Shown: piece by piece, positions 35,591-44,255 of the stretch | Layout: each line of letters opens with the position of its first letter | Numbering within the stretch: position 1 is the stretch's first letter | Source: DATATV01 sp035551355 | Lineage (GTDB): Bacteria; Actinomycetota; Actinomycetes; Mycobacteriales; Pseudonocardiaceae | Reading direction: 5' to 3' | Length of the DNA: 64,000 nucleotides | Assembly (NCBI GenBank): GCA_035551355.1 | Contig: DASZNF010000078.1 | Coordinates: 1 to 64,000 of the forward strand | Position numbers and translations under genes: made by a program | Notes under the pieces: generated by a model | Told to the model about the DNA's origin: nothing | The model's database searches: none | The model's input: the letters and a program-made list of their open reading frames with translations, nothing else

Positions 35591-36298
35591 ATGGCAGCGA
35601 GCACGGGAACTCCGCACAACCGCCGGGAACGGCCGGCCAAACCGGCCCTGACCCGGTCCGGCATCATCGCGACCGCGGTCGAGCTGATGCGGGCCGAAGG
35701 CCTGGAGCGGGTCACCATGCGCCGCCTGGCCCAGCAGTTGGACACCGGCCCGGCCTCGCTCTACGTCTACGTGCGCAACACCGCCGAACTGCACGCCGCG
35801 GTGCTGGAGGAACTGCTCGGCGTGGTCGACCTCGCGCCGGTACGGACCGAGGGCGACTGGACCGACCGGCTGGTCGCGGTGCTGCTGTCCTACACCGCCG
35901 TGCTGTTCGAGCACCCCGGCCTCGCCCAGTCCGCGATGGTGTCCCGGCCCGTCGGACCGAACTATCTACGGCTGCTGGACGGGCTGCTGGCCCTGCTGGC
36001 CGAGGGCGGAGTGCCCGGCGACCGGGCGTCCTGGGCGGTGGACCTGCTGTTGCAGTTCGGCACCGCGACCGCGGCCGAGCAGGTCACCCGGCACCGCGCG
36101 GTGGACGCCGAGGAGGAGCACCACACGCTCACCGCGGCCGTGCGCGACATCTCGGCCACCCGGTACCCACACATCGCCGCGCGGGGCCTGGACCTGCTGT
36201 CCGGCCCCGGCGAGGCGCGCACCGAATGGGGCTTCCGCGTGCTGATCGCCGGCGCGCAGGACACGCCCCGCCCACCCCACGACCACCAACACCACTGA
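35591..36298 (+). CDS. TetR family transcriptional regulator
   Basis: A 235-residue TetR protein with HTH at about 25-65 (AVELMRAEGLERVTMRRLAQ, TGPASLYVYVRNTAELHA) and a TetR_C_1-like helical domain with a His-rich tail (PPHDHQHH). That is the subgroup that includes tetracycline-type repressors. It lies 22 bases upstream of a TetX-like monooxygenase gene in the same direction, behind twin palindromes that are its probable operators. Confidence 0.92.
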   Translation: MAASTGTPHNRRERPAKPALTRSGIIATAVELMRAEGLERVTMRRLAQQLDTGPASLYVYVRNTAELHAAVLEELLGVVDLAPVRTEGDWTDRLVAVLLSYTAVLFEHPGLAQSAMVSRPVGPNYLRLLDGLLALLAEGGVPGDRASWAVDLLLQFGTATAAEQVTRHRAVDAEEEHHTLTAAVRDISATRYPHIAARGLDLLSGPGEARTEWGFRVLIAGAQDTPRPPHDHQHH

Positions 36299-36320
36299 TC
36301 ACCCCAGGGGGGTAACCATC

Positions 36321-37466
36321 ATGACCACCATCAACGAAGTCACCGTCATCGGCGCCGGACTCGGCGGCCTCGTCCTGGCCAATGTGTTGCACCGCAACGG
36401 AATTCAGGTCGCCGTCTACGATCTGGACGCCACCCCCACCGCCCGCGACCAGGGTGGCATGCTGGACATGCACGAGGACTCCGGGCAGCCCGCGCTGCGC
36501 GCCGCCGGGGTGTTCGACCGGTTCCAGGCCAGTGTACTGCCCAGCGGCGAGGCCATGCGCCTGCTGGACTCCTCGGGCGCCGTCCGCATGGCCGACGACG
36601 GCGAGGGGGGCAGCCGCCCGGAGGTCAGCCGCAAGGCGTTGCGCGCCATGCTCAGCGACGCGCTGCCCGAGGGCGTCATTCACTGGGGCGCCAAGGTCAC
36701 CGGGATCGCCGCGCTCGGCGGCGGCGCCCACCGGGTCAGCTTCGCCGACGGCAGCACAGTGGACACCGAACTGCTGGTCGGCGCGGACGGGGCCTGGTCC
36801 AAGGTGCGCCCGCTGGTGTCCGCGGCCGTCCCGGCCTACACCGGAATGTCCTTTGTGGAGTTCCAGCTGGCCGACGCGGATGCCCGGCACCCGCAGGCGG
36901 CCGCGCTGATCGGCTCCGGCAGCATGTTCGCGCTGGCGCACCGGAAGGGCATACTGGCCCACCGGTGCAGTGACGGCTCACTGGACATCGGCGCCGCGCT
37001 GACCGTTCCGCTGGAGTGGCTGGACACCGTGGACGCCACCGACATCGCGGCGACCGCGGCCATGGTGCGGGCCGAATTCGCCGGCTGGGCACCGGAAATG
37101 CTCGCGCTGGTCGCCACCTCCGACCGGCCGATCGCGCTGCGGCCGATCCACGCACTGCCGGTCGGGCACCGCTGGGACCGGGTGCCGGGCGTGACCCTGC
37201 TCGGCGACGCCGGGCACGTGATGTCGCCGTTCGCCGGTGAGGGCGCCAACCTGGCCATGCTGGACGGGGCCGAACTGGCCGCCGCGATCCTGGCTCACCA
37301 CAACGACATCGAGACCGGTTTGGCCGCCTACGAACGGGAAATGTCCGCACGGGCCGCCATCTCCGCGCAGGAGTCCGCGGACAACCTGGTGCGGATGTTC
37401 CGCGAGGACGCCCCGCAGCCGCTGGTGGACCTCTTCGCCGCGATGCAGGCCGGGATCGGGGCCTGA
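36321..37466 (+). CDS. FAD-dependent monooxygenase, TetX-like
   Basis: A 381-residue class A flavoprotein monooxygenase. GAGLGG (11-16) binds FAD, GGMLDMHEDSGQPALRAAGV matches the GGTLDLH...SGQ region of Tet(X) enzymes, and GDAGHVMSPFAGEGANLAML (from 295) matches the second FAD motif. ATG 36321 has GGGGGG upstream. Tet(X) inactivates tetracyclines by hydroxylation; here the pairing with a TetR repressor supports a role in detoxifying an aromatic polyketide or similar, but activity on tetracyclines is not shown. Confidence 0.85.
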   Translation: MTTINEVTVIGAGLGGLVLANVLHRNGIQVAVYDLDATPTARDQGGMLDMHEDSGQPALRAAGVFDRFQASVLPSGEAMRLLDSSGAVRMADDGEGGSRPEVSRKALRAMLSDALPEGVIHWGAKVTGIAALGGGAHRVSFADGSTVDTELLVGADGAWSKVRPLVSAAVPAYTGMSFVEFQLADADARHPQAAALIGSGSMFALAHRKGILAHRCSDGSLDIGAALTVPLEWLDTVDATDIAATAAMVRAEFAGWAPEMLALVATSDRPIALRPIHALPVGHRWDRVPGVTLLGDAGHVMSPFAGEGANLAMLDGAELAAAILAHHNDIETGLAAYEREMSARAAISAQESADNLVRMFREDAPQPLVDLFAAMQAGIGA

Positions 37467-37468
37467 GG

Positions 37469-38440
37469 CTAGAGCCAGTCGCGTTTGCGGAACACGAAGT
37501 ACAGGATGACCGAAAGGCCCACGATGATCCCGGTGGAGGTCCAGAACCCCGCGGTGGTGCTGAAGCCGGGATAGGGCACGTTCTGGCCGTAGAAACCGGT
37601 GACCGCGGTGGGAATGGCGATGATCGCCGCCCAGCTGGTCACCTTCTTCATGATCTGGTTGAGCCGGTTGCCCTGGATGTTGAGCTGGGTCTCCCGGATC
37701 GTGGTGACCAGATCGCGCAGCGACTCGGTCCACTCCGAGGCCCGCAGCACGTGGTCGTAGACGTCCTGGAAGTAGGGCGCCATGGCGTCGTCGACGATGT
37801 GCAGATCGTGCCGCATGACCGCGTTGACCACCTCGCGCATCGGCAGCACCACCCGGCGGACGCGCACCAGGCTCTTGCGCAGGGCCAGCGACCGGCGCTG
37901 CATCGCGGTGTACTGAGCCTGCTCGTCGAAGACCAGATCCTCCAGCTGCTCGATCTCCTCGTCCAGCGACTGGACCGCGCTGAAATGCCCGTCCACCAGG
38001 TAATCCAGCAGGCCGTGGAGCAGGAAACCGGTGCCGCTCTTAGCCAGATCGGCCGAGTTGTCCCACCGGTCGAGCACCGCGTCGATGTCGAAGTTGTCGT
38101 CCTTGCGCACGGTGACCAGCGCGTGCTCGGTGAGGAACACGGCCAGTTCCGAGGTGGTCACCGCGCCACTGTCCGAATCGAACGAAGCCGAGTAGGCGGT
38201 GAGGAAGGCATGCGTTGCGTAACGGTCCAGTTTGGGCCGTTGATGTTCGTGCACCGCGTCCTCGACGGCCAGCGCGTGCAGGCCCAGTTCCTCGCTGATC
38301 GAGGCCAGGTCGGCTTCGGTCGGCCGGCACAAGTCCAGCCACACCGTGGTGGCCGGATCGGCCAGCCGGTCGGACACCTCGGCCACCGGGAAGTTCTCGG
38401 CCTCCAGCACGCCGTGCCGGTACACCCTGGTTCGCGACAT
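37469..38440 (-). CDS. CorA family divalent metal transporter
   Basis: A 323-residue CorA-type channel: a large cytoplasmic N-domain with a long helix (RRSLALRKSLVRVRRVVLPM) and two C-terminal membrane helices. The pore signature normally GMN reads GQN here (TGFYGQNVP), after AIIAIPTAVTGFYG. The family moves Mg2+, Co2+ or Zn2+; the altered loop may change selectivity. ATG 38440 is chosen because earlier codons lack family similarity. It is convergent with the TetX-like gene. Confidence 0.88.
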   Translation of the reverse strand: MSRTRVYRHGVLEAENFPVAEVSDRLADPATTVWLDLCRPTEADLASISEELGLHALAVEDAVHEHQRPKLDRYATHAFLTAYSASFDSDSGAVTTSELAVFLTEHALVTVRKDDNFDIDAVLDRWDNSADLAKSGTGFLLHGLLDYLVDGHFSAVQSLDEEIEQLEDLVFDEQAQYTAMQRRSLALRKSLVRVRRVVLPMREVVNAVMRHDLHIVDDAMAPYFQDVYDHVLRASEWTESLRDLVTTIRETQLNIQGNRLNQIMKKVTSWAAIIAIPTAVTGFYGQNVPYPGFSTTAGFWTSTGIIVGLSVILYFVFRKRDWL

Positions 38441-38545
38441 GCGACGACGGTAGCGACCGGCCTCGGACGCGGCTCGGTGTGGTGTGCGCCTGTGTGGGTT
38501 AACCACCATGATTTCTCCAATCCAGCGCGGCGATTCCCACGTACC

Positions 38546-38579
38546 CGGGGGTGCCGGCCGCTGTTGGCCGGCACCCCCG
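38546..38579 (+). promoter_or_regulatory. Stable 5'-leader hairpin before a secreted-protein gene
   Basis: A perfect 14-base stem (CGGGGGTGCCGGCC and complement) with a 6-base loop ends three bases before AAAGGAG, the ribosome site of the next gene. No gene ends here in either direction, so it is not an ordinary terminator; it may control translation or RNA stability. Confidence 0.6.
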
Positions 38580-38596
38580 AAAAGGAGAAACCGTTC

Positions 38597-39454
38597 ATGT
38601 CTCGCAGAACACGCAGACGCTTACGCTGGGGCACCATCGCCGGTCTGTTGATCGGCGGGCTGTCCCTGGCCGGTTCGGCCTTCGCCGCCACCGCTTGGAC
38701 CGTCGTCACCGTGCCCGCCAGTGCTCCCGGAACCAACGCCATCCTGCAGGGCGCGACCCTGCGCACCGCAGCCGACGGCTGGGCGGTCGGCAGCGAGTTC
38801 GCCCCCGCCGGTGCGGCCACCCCGCCCGGCGTCGTCTACCACTTCAACGGCACCAGCTGGTCGCCCGTGTCGACCCCGACAGTGCCCACCGCCACCACCG
38901 ACGGCCTGACCGCGGTCAGCGCGAGCAGCGCCACCGACGCCTGGGCGGTCGGCCTGTTCCATGCCCCCTTCACCGGCTACCACGGCGGCAACTCGCTGTA
39001 CGAGCACTGGAACGGCACCGCGTAGACGACCACTTCGCTGCCGCTACCCGCGGCCGGCGGCATCCTGCTCGGGGTGTCCGAAGTGGATGCCGTGTCGCCG
39101 GCCAACGTGTGGGTGACCGGCAACGCCAACGGCGGCGCCTATGTGGAGCACTACAACGGCGCCGCGTGGGCCGAGGTGTCCCTGCCCGCGGGGCTGTTCC
39201 TGCCGGAACTCACCGCGATCGCGGCCCGGTCGGCCACCGACGTGTGGGCCATCGGGAGCGAGTTCACCAGCGCCACCTCGACCACCTCGGTGCCGACGTT
39301 CCTGCACTGGGACGGCGCCAGCTGGAGCTCCGCGGCCAACCCGGCCGGTGCGGGCTACAACCAGGTGTACACGGCCGTGGTCGGCCCGGGCAGCGCGTTC
39401 TGGGCGTTCGGGGTGAATTCGGGCAACCAGCCGCTGGCGCTCACCCACGGCTGA
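38597..39454 (+). pseudogene. Secreted repeat protein interrupted by an in-frame amber codon
   Basis: ATG 38597 follows AAAGGAG. The first part has a signal peptide (basic MSRRTRRRLR, hydrophobic core, AFA cleavage site) and repeats such as TAADGWAVGSEF and SATDAWAVG. Codon 143 is TAG (39023-39025) in WNGTA-stop-TTTSLPLP, where a Trp is expected. The same frame then continues with the same repeat type (SPANVWVTG, SATDVWAIGSEF) to 39454. It looks like one 285-codon gene with a TGG-to-TAG change; a truncated product of 142 residues may still be made. Confidence 0.75.
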
Positions 39455-39505
39455 GCGGATGACCGGCCTGCCGGTGGAGAGCTCCCTCCTCCGCCGGCAT
39501 CTCGT

Positions 39506-39682
39506 TCAGGTTCGCGAGGGGTTCTTGCTCGGCAGGATGAGCAGCACGATCACCGTGATCAGGCTGAAGAAGAACCCGAGGATGCCCCACAGCCACGGGC
39601 CGCGGCCCTTGGTGCGCGCGATGTAGACGCACACCGCGATCATCACGATTTCCCAGATGATGCCACCGGTCTGGTAGTTCAC
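39506..39682 (-). CDS. Small two-helix membrane protein
   Basis: A 58-residue protein from GTG 39682, which has GGAGGAG in front. Two hydrophobic helices (IIWEIVMIAVCVYIA and LWGILGFFFSLITVIVLLIL) flank RTKGRGPW; the tail PSKNPSRT is basic. Unknown function; such proteins are common in actinomycetes. Confidence 0.7.
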   Translation of the reverse strand: MNYQTGGIIWEIVMIAVCVYIARTKGRGPWLWGILGFFFSLITVIVLLILPSKNPSRT

Positions 39683-39738
39683 GGCGCTCCTCCACGAGTC
39701 GACGGTTCGCGCGCAAGTTACCACCAGCGACGGGGTTT

Positions 39739-40650
39739 CTACCCTCCGAAACCAACCGGCGCGCCGACCAGCCCGGCGATGACCTCCTCGACCGCCCCGA
39801 CCACGACCTCGGGCTGGTAACGGGGCAGGAAGTGCCCGCCACCGGGCACGACGACGTGCCGTCCGCCGCGGGCCAGCCGGGCGTGCCAGGTGGTCGCGGT
39901 GCGCCGCAACGACCCGCTCCACCAGGCCGCCTGCCCGCCGGAGAGCACCGTGCACGGCACCGATGTGGACGCTCGCCGCAGCGCCAGTAGGTCGGCGCGG
40001 CTGCGCAGCAGGCCGGTGTACTCCCGGCCGGCGGCCAGGTGGTGGTGCGGTCGGCGCATCTCCTCGGCCAGCACCGCCCGCTCGGCCGCGGTGAACCCGG
40101 CCAGCGGACTGGTGCTGCTGCGGGTCAGCGTGCTCGCCCCGGGCAGCGCGGTGATGGCGTCCATCAGCCCGTGCCGGGCCAGCGTGGCCAGCGACCGGTA
40201 CATCAGCCGCCCGATCGGTTCGGCCCACCAGGCGTGCTTGAGTACCCACTGTTCGGGAATCGGGTCGATCAGCACCAGGCCGGCCACCAGTTCGGGCCGG
40301 GTCGCGGCCAGTTGCCGGGCGATGGTGGCGCCAAGACTGTGCCCGACCACCACCGCCGGAGCGGCCTCGGCCTCCGCCAGCACGGTGGCCAGATCCGTTG
40401 CCAGCGCGGCGATTCCGCGGTCACCGGGCGCGGGCGGGCTGTCCCCGAGACCGGCCCGGTCATAGGTGATCACCCGGGTCCGCCCGGCCAGCCGGTCGCG
40501 AACCCGGGACCAGCCGATCCCGGACGCGCCCATGCCCGGCTCCAGCACCACCGCCGGAGCCCCGGCGCCATGACTGCTGATGCGCAGCGTCGAGGTGCTC
40601 AGGCCCGCGCGCCCGTCAACGGCTGCGGTGCGACCGGCACCCGCCCGCAC
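39739..40650 (-). CDS. Alpha/beta hydrolase
   Basis: A 303-residue alpha/beta hydrolase. The nucleophile elbow is VVGHSLGATIA, preceded by ITYDRAGLGDSP, and the catalytic His lies in VVPGGGHFLPRY. GTG 40650 is the only reasonable start, and gives a 52-base overlap with the end of the upstream transporter-glycosyltransferase gene. Substrate unknown. Confidence 0.82.
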   Translation of the reverse strand: MRAGAGRTAAVDGRAGLSTSTLRISSHGAGAPAVVLEPGMGASGIGWSRVRDRLAGRTRVITYDRAGLGDSPPAPGDRGIAALATDLATVLAEAEAAPAVVVGHSLGATIARQLAATRPELVAGLVLIDPIPEQWVLKHAWWAEPIGRLMYRSLATLARHGLMDAITALPGASTLTRSSTSPLAGFTAAERAVLAEEMRRPHHHLAAGREYTGLLRSRADLLALRRASTSVPCTVLSGGQAAWWSGSLRRTATTWHARLARGGRHVVVPGGGHFLPRYQPEVVVGAVEEVIAGLVGAPVGFGG

Positions 40651-42644
40651 ACCCGGACATACAGCGCCTCGAACTCGGTGAGCGTGCCGGCCAGCGAATG
40701 TTCGGCGATGATCTCCCGGCTGGCCCGGCCCATCCGCGCGGCTTGCGCCGGATCGTCCAGGATCGCGGCCAGGCGGGCGGCCAGTGCGGGCACGTCCCCG
40801 GGCGGGAACAGCCAGCCGTTGCGGCCCGGTCGCACCAGGTGCGGCAACGCCATCGCGTCAGCGGCGACCACCGGCGCGCCCGCGGCCATGGCCTCCATGG
40901 TGGCCAGGCTCTGCAACTCCGCGACGCCCGGCATGCAGAACACCGTGCACCCCGCGTACCGGGCCAGCAACGTGGTGTCGTCGACGAAACCGTGAAAGGT
41001 GACCCGGTCGGCGATGCCGAGCTCATGAGCCAGTTCCTGCCAGGCGATCCGGCACGAGCCGTCGCCGACCAGGTCGACGCCGACATCCAGCAGCGCGGCG
41101 GCGCGCAGCAGCTCGTCGACCCGCTTCTCCTCGTCCAGCCGGCCCACGAACAGCACCCGCCGGTCGTCGCGAACCGGTGCGGCGACCCCGAAATGATCGA
41201 GGTCGATCCCGCAGGACACCGGGACAGCACCGGTCAATCCATTGTCCCGCAGCAATTCCACCGCGCGCGGAGTGGGCGCGGTGACCGCCTGGGCCGCGCC
41301 GAACACCCGGCGCAGATCCCACCAGCCCAGCCGCGCGGCCGCACTCTGCAGCCAGGCGGGGATGCGGCCGTGACCGTAGAGGTTCTCCGGCATGAAGTGG
41401 TTGGTGGCCACCACCGGGATGCCGCGCCGGGCCGCCGCGCGCACCAGCGCCCGGCCGATCAGGAAGTGCGCCTGGGTGTGCACGACGTCCGGGCGCACCT
41501 CGTCCAGCAGTGCGTGCGCGGCCCGGAAAGCCCGCCAGGGCAAGCATATCCGGAACGTCGGGTGGAACGGGATACCCCGGGAGGCCACCCGGTGCACCAG
41601 CGTGCCGCCTTCCGGTCGAATCGCCGGACCGGCCGCGGTGGCCGGGCACAACACGTGCACCTCGTGCCCGCGGCCGGCCAGCCCACGGGCCAGCCGCTCG
41701 GCGAAGTGCGACGCCCCGTTGATGTCCGGCGGGAAAGTGTCCGCGCCCACCACGATCGCCAGTCCCGGTCCGTCCACTGTGGACTTCTGTTCCGGGATCA
41801 TCGGGGCGCTGGGCCTGCGGGCCAGCACGATGACGCCGCCGACGGCCAGCAGCGACCCGGCCACCAGCCCGACGATCGCGGCGGAGCTGAACCGGCCGGC
41901 CTCGCCGAGCAGGCCGATGGCGATGCCGACCGCGATCATCGGGTCCAGCACGGTCTGGCAGGCCACCACCACCTGCGGCGGCCCGGCCGCGTAGGCGTGC
42001 TGCACGAACCAGCCGCCGGTGACCAGCGCGGCGGCGATGGCGGCCAGCGTGTCCAGGTGGATGTCACCGAAGCCGCCGGTCGCGACCCGCACCGCGCTGG
42101 CGTGCACCAGCACCGACACCAGCCCGTAGGCCATGCCTGCGGCCGCGGCGAAGCCAACGCAGCGCACCCGCCCGCCGGCCACCGCGCCGATGCCGGCGGC
42201 CACGGCGATCAGGAATCCGACCAGCAGCACCGCCCGCACCTCGACCCCGTCCGGCGCGGCCGAGGCCACCGGCCCCCGCGCGGCCAGCAGCACGAACAGG
42301 CCGATGCCCAGCATGCTGGCCAGCACCGCGGCACTGGTCGCCCGGGTCAGGCGCAGACCGGTGGAGCGGGCGGCCAGCAGGGTGGTCAGGGCGATGGCCA
42401 GCACACCGATCGGCTGCACCACGACCAGCGGAGCGATGCTCAGCGCGATCGCGTGCAGCGTCGCGGACCCGGCGGTCAGCCCGAAGCCGCTGATCCAGCG
42501 GGGCGCGCGCACCATCCGGGCCCACCCGGCCAGCCGCAGTTCGCCGCCGCCGGTGACCTCGCGCACCGCGCCCTGTTGCAGCCAGGCCGCCACCGCGTTG
42601 CCGCACGCCCCGGCCAGGGCAAGCAGGATCGCCGCGCCGATCAC
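40599..42644 (-). CDS. DMT-type membrane domain fused to a GT4 glycosyltransferase
   Basis: A single open frame encodes about 681 residues from GTG 42644 (GTG 42743 is also possible). Residues 1-280 form eight to nine membrane helices like EamA/DMT transporters (ALAGACGNAVAAWLQQGAV, PLVVVQPIGVLAIALTTLLA). From about 295 a complete GT-B family 4 glycosyltransferase follows: GADTFPPDINGASHFAERLA, ATNHFMPENLYGHG, VLFVGRLDEEKRVDELLRAA and the EX7E-like ELQSLATMEAMAAGAPVVA. The fusion suggests coupled lipid/sugar transport and glycosylation at the membrane. It is divergent from the BlaI gene and shares its operator region. Confidence 0.8.
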   Translation of the reverse strand: MIGAAILLALAGACGNAVAAWLQQGAVREVTGGGELRLAGWARMVRAPRWISGFGLTAGSATLHAIALSIAPLVVVQPIGVLAIALTTLLAARSTGLRLTRATSAAVLASMLGIGLFVLLAARGPVASAAPDGVEVRAVLLVGFLIAVAAGIGAVAGGRVRCVGFAAAAGMAYGLVSVLVHASAVRVATGGFGDIHLDTLAAIAAALVTGGWFVQHAYAAGPPQVVVACQTVLDPMIAVGIAIGLLGEAGRFSSAAIVGLVAGSLLAVGGVIVLARRPSAPMIPEQKSTVDGPGLAIVVGADTFPPDINGASHFAERLARGLAGRGHEVHVLCPATAAGPAIRPEGGTLVHRVASRGIPFHPTFRICLPWRAFRAAHALLDEVRPDVVHTQAHFLIGRALVRAAARRGIPVVATNHFMPENLYGHGRIPAWLQSAAARLGWWDLRRVFGAAQAVTAPTPRAVELLRDNGLTGAVPVSCGIDLDHFGVAAPVRDDRRVLFVGRLDEEKRVDELLRAAALLDVGVDLVGDGSCRIAWQELAHELGIADRVTFHGFVDDTTLLARYAGCTVFCMPGVAELQSLATMEAMAAGAPVVAADAMALPHLVRPGRNGWLFPPGDVPALAARLAAILDDPAQAARMGRASREIIAEHSLAGTLTEFEALYVRVCGRVPVAPQPLTGARA

Positions 42645-42798
42645 CGGGTGCGTCCCGGGCCGGGCTGGACTCCGGTGGGGTCGGATCGCATCGGGGGTCG
42701 ACCCGACCTCACCGGAAGACTGACGGGTGTTTCCAGGCGCCACCGCATGTCGCGTTCGTCGCTCTCGGCCACACCGCTCCTCTGTACGGTCCGATTCG

Positions 42799-42819
42799 CT
42801 ACTACCCTGTCCGTAGTAG
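42799..42819. promoter_or_regulatory. BlaI/MecI-type operator 1
   Basis: CTACTAC-N7-GTAGTAG, a perfect inverted repeat of the form bound by BlaI/CopY repressors, in the region divergent between the glycosyltransferase fusion and blaI-like genes. Confidence 0.8.
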
Positions 42820-42835
42820 GCATCCGATGGAGAAT

Positions 42836-42856
42836 CTACTACAAATTTTGTAGTAG
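42836..42856. promoter_or_regulatory. BlaI/MecI-type operator 2
   Basis: A second perfect CTACTAC-N7-GTAGTAG copy with the same spacing, centred 37 bases from the first, with an AT-rich centre (AAATTTT). It ends 28 bases before the blaI-like start. Confidence 0.82.
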
Positions 42857-42884
42857 CCGGAGTGAAGTGGGGGTGAGGACCGCG

Positions 42885-43304
42885 ATGACACCGGCCCGCC
42901 GGTCCCGCGGCGACCTGGAACGCGACATCCGGTCCGTGCTGGTCGCGGGCACCGCGCCGATGACCCCGGCGCAGGTCCGCGCCGCGCTCGGCGACGATCT
43001 GGCCTACACCACGGTGATGACCGTGCTCGGGCGGCTGCACGACAAGGGCGAGGTCACCCGGTCGCCCGCCGGGCGCGGCTACGCCTACGCGGCCATCAGC
43101 GACCCGGCCGAACTCACCGCCCGGCGGATGCAGCGGCTGCTCACCGCGCGGGACGCCGACCGGGCCGCGGTGCTCACCCGGTTCGTCGGCGCGCTGGCCC
43201 CCGGTGACGAGGACCTGCTGCGCAGCCTGCTCGACCAGCCCGACCCCACCGACCAACCCGCCCGCGCCGACCAACGCGCCGAGGAAACGAAGGGCCGGCC
43301 ATGA
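42885..43304 (+). CDS. BlaI/MecI/CopY family transcriptional repressor
   Basis: A 139-residue winged-helix protein: RDIRSVLVAGTAPMTPAQVR, LAYTTVMTVLGRLHDKGEVT and AGRGYAYAAI are family hallmarks. It should dimerise on the two upstream TACTAC-type repeats. ATG 42885 has GAGGA in front; the frame is open far upstream but through noncoding sequence. Its stop overlaps the ATG of the M56 protease gene, the classical sensor-repressor pair. Confidence 0.93.
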   Translation: MTPARRSRGDLERDIRSVLVAGTAPMTPAQVRAALGDDLAYTTVMTVLGRLHDKGEVTRSPAGRGYAYAAISDPAELTARRMQRLLTARDADRAAVLTRFVGALAPGDEDLLRSLLDQPDPTDQPARADQRAEETKGRP

Positions 43305-44245
43305 GAGACGCCGTGTGCGCCGCGATCGCCGCCGTGCTGCTGTTCGCCGCCGCCGCGCCGCGACTGGGCCGTCGGCTGCCCCCGACCTGGGCGACGCTGC
43401 TGCTGGTGCCCGCGTCCCTGGCTATGGCCGGGTCCACGGTGTTCGTGCTCGGCGCGCTGGCCGCGACCTGGCTCGGGCAGAGCCCGGCGATCGCCGCGCT
43501 GGGCGAGTGGTCCAGCGCCCGGCTGGACGCCACCGACCCGGTGCCCGACCCGCTGGCCGCGGCCAGCCTGGTGCTGCTGGCGGCCACCGCCGGGTGGGCG
43601 ACCTACCGGATCACCCGCCGGGTGCGGGCCATGATCTCGATGTACCGGACCTGCCGGGAACTGCACGCGTCAGGTCCGGTGGTGGTACTGGAGGACGACC
43701 GGCCGGACGCCTTCGCCACCCCGGCCGGCGGCATCGTGGTGACCGCGGCCCTGTGGCACGCGCTGACCAAGGACGAGCGCCGCGTGGTCCTCGCTCACGA
43801 GCGCTCGCACGTGGCGCACCGGCACACCTGGTGGACCTTTGCCGCCGACCTGGCCGCCGCGATCAACCCGCTGCTGCGCCCGACCGCGTCCGCGGTGGCC
43901 CACGCGGTGGAACGCTGGGCCGACGAGGACGCGGCCCGCGAAGTCGGCGACCGCAACGCCGCCGCCCGCACCATCGCCCGGACCGCGCTGCTGCGCCACG
44001 GCGCCGCCAAGAACGCCCTCGTCCCGGCCGCCACCGGCGGGGACGTCCCCCAGCGGGTCCGCGCCCTGCTCGCCCCGCCGCCCCGCCGCAACCTCATCGC
44101 CCTGGCCGCACTGGCCGCCCTGCTGCTGGCCGGCGCGGTGGCCACGCTGGCGGTGGAACGCACCAGCGACGCCCTGTTCGACCACGCCGCCCTCGGCGAC
44201 TCGGTGGGTATCCACAGCCACCACGACGGCCACGAACCGCACTGA
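43301..44245 (+). CDS. M56 family membrane metallopeptidase
   Basis: A 314-residue BlaR1-like protease without a penicillin-sensor domain. Three membrane helices precede the catalytic segment HERSH (zinc-binding HExxH) and a later Glu in VERWADEDAAREVG; a fourth helix lies near the C-terminus, which is His-rich (HSHHDGHEPH). It is translationally coupled to the BlaI-like repressor, which it probably cleaves or controls on an envelope or metal signal. Confidence 0.92.
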   Translation: MRDAVCAAIAAVLLFAAAAPRLGRRLPPTWATLLLVPASLAMAGSTVFVLGALAATWLGQSPAIAALGEWSSARLDATDPVPDPLAAASLVLLAATAGWATYRITRRVRAMISMYRTCRELHASGPVVVLEDDRPDAFATPAGGIVVTAALWHALTKDERRVVLAHERSHVAHRHTWWTFAADLAAAINPLLRPTASAVAHAVERWADEDAAREVGDRNAAARTIARTALLRHGAAKNALVPAATGGDVPQRVRALLAPPPRRNLIALAALAALLLAGAVATLAVERTSDALFDHAALGDSVGIHSHHDGHEPH

Positions 44246-44255
44246 GCCGGAGCTG

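Noticed and set aside
38546..38579. Hairpin as a transcription terminator
   Set aside because: No gene ends on either strand here and no T run follows; listed as a leader structure instead.
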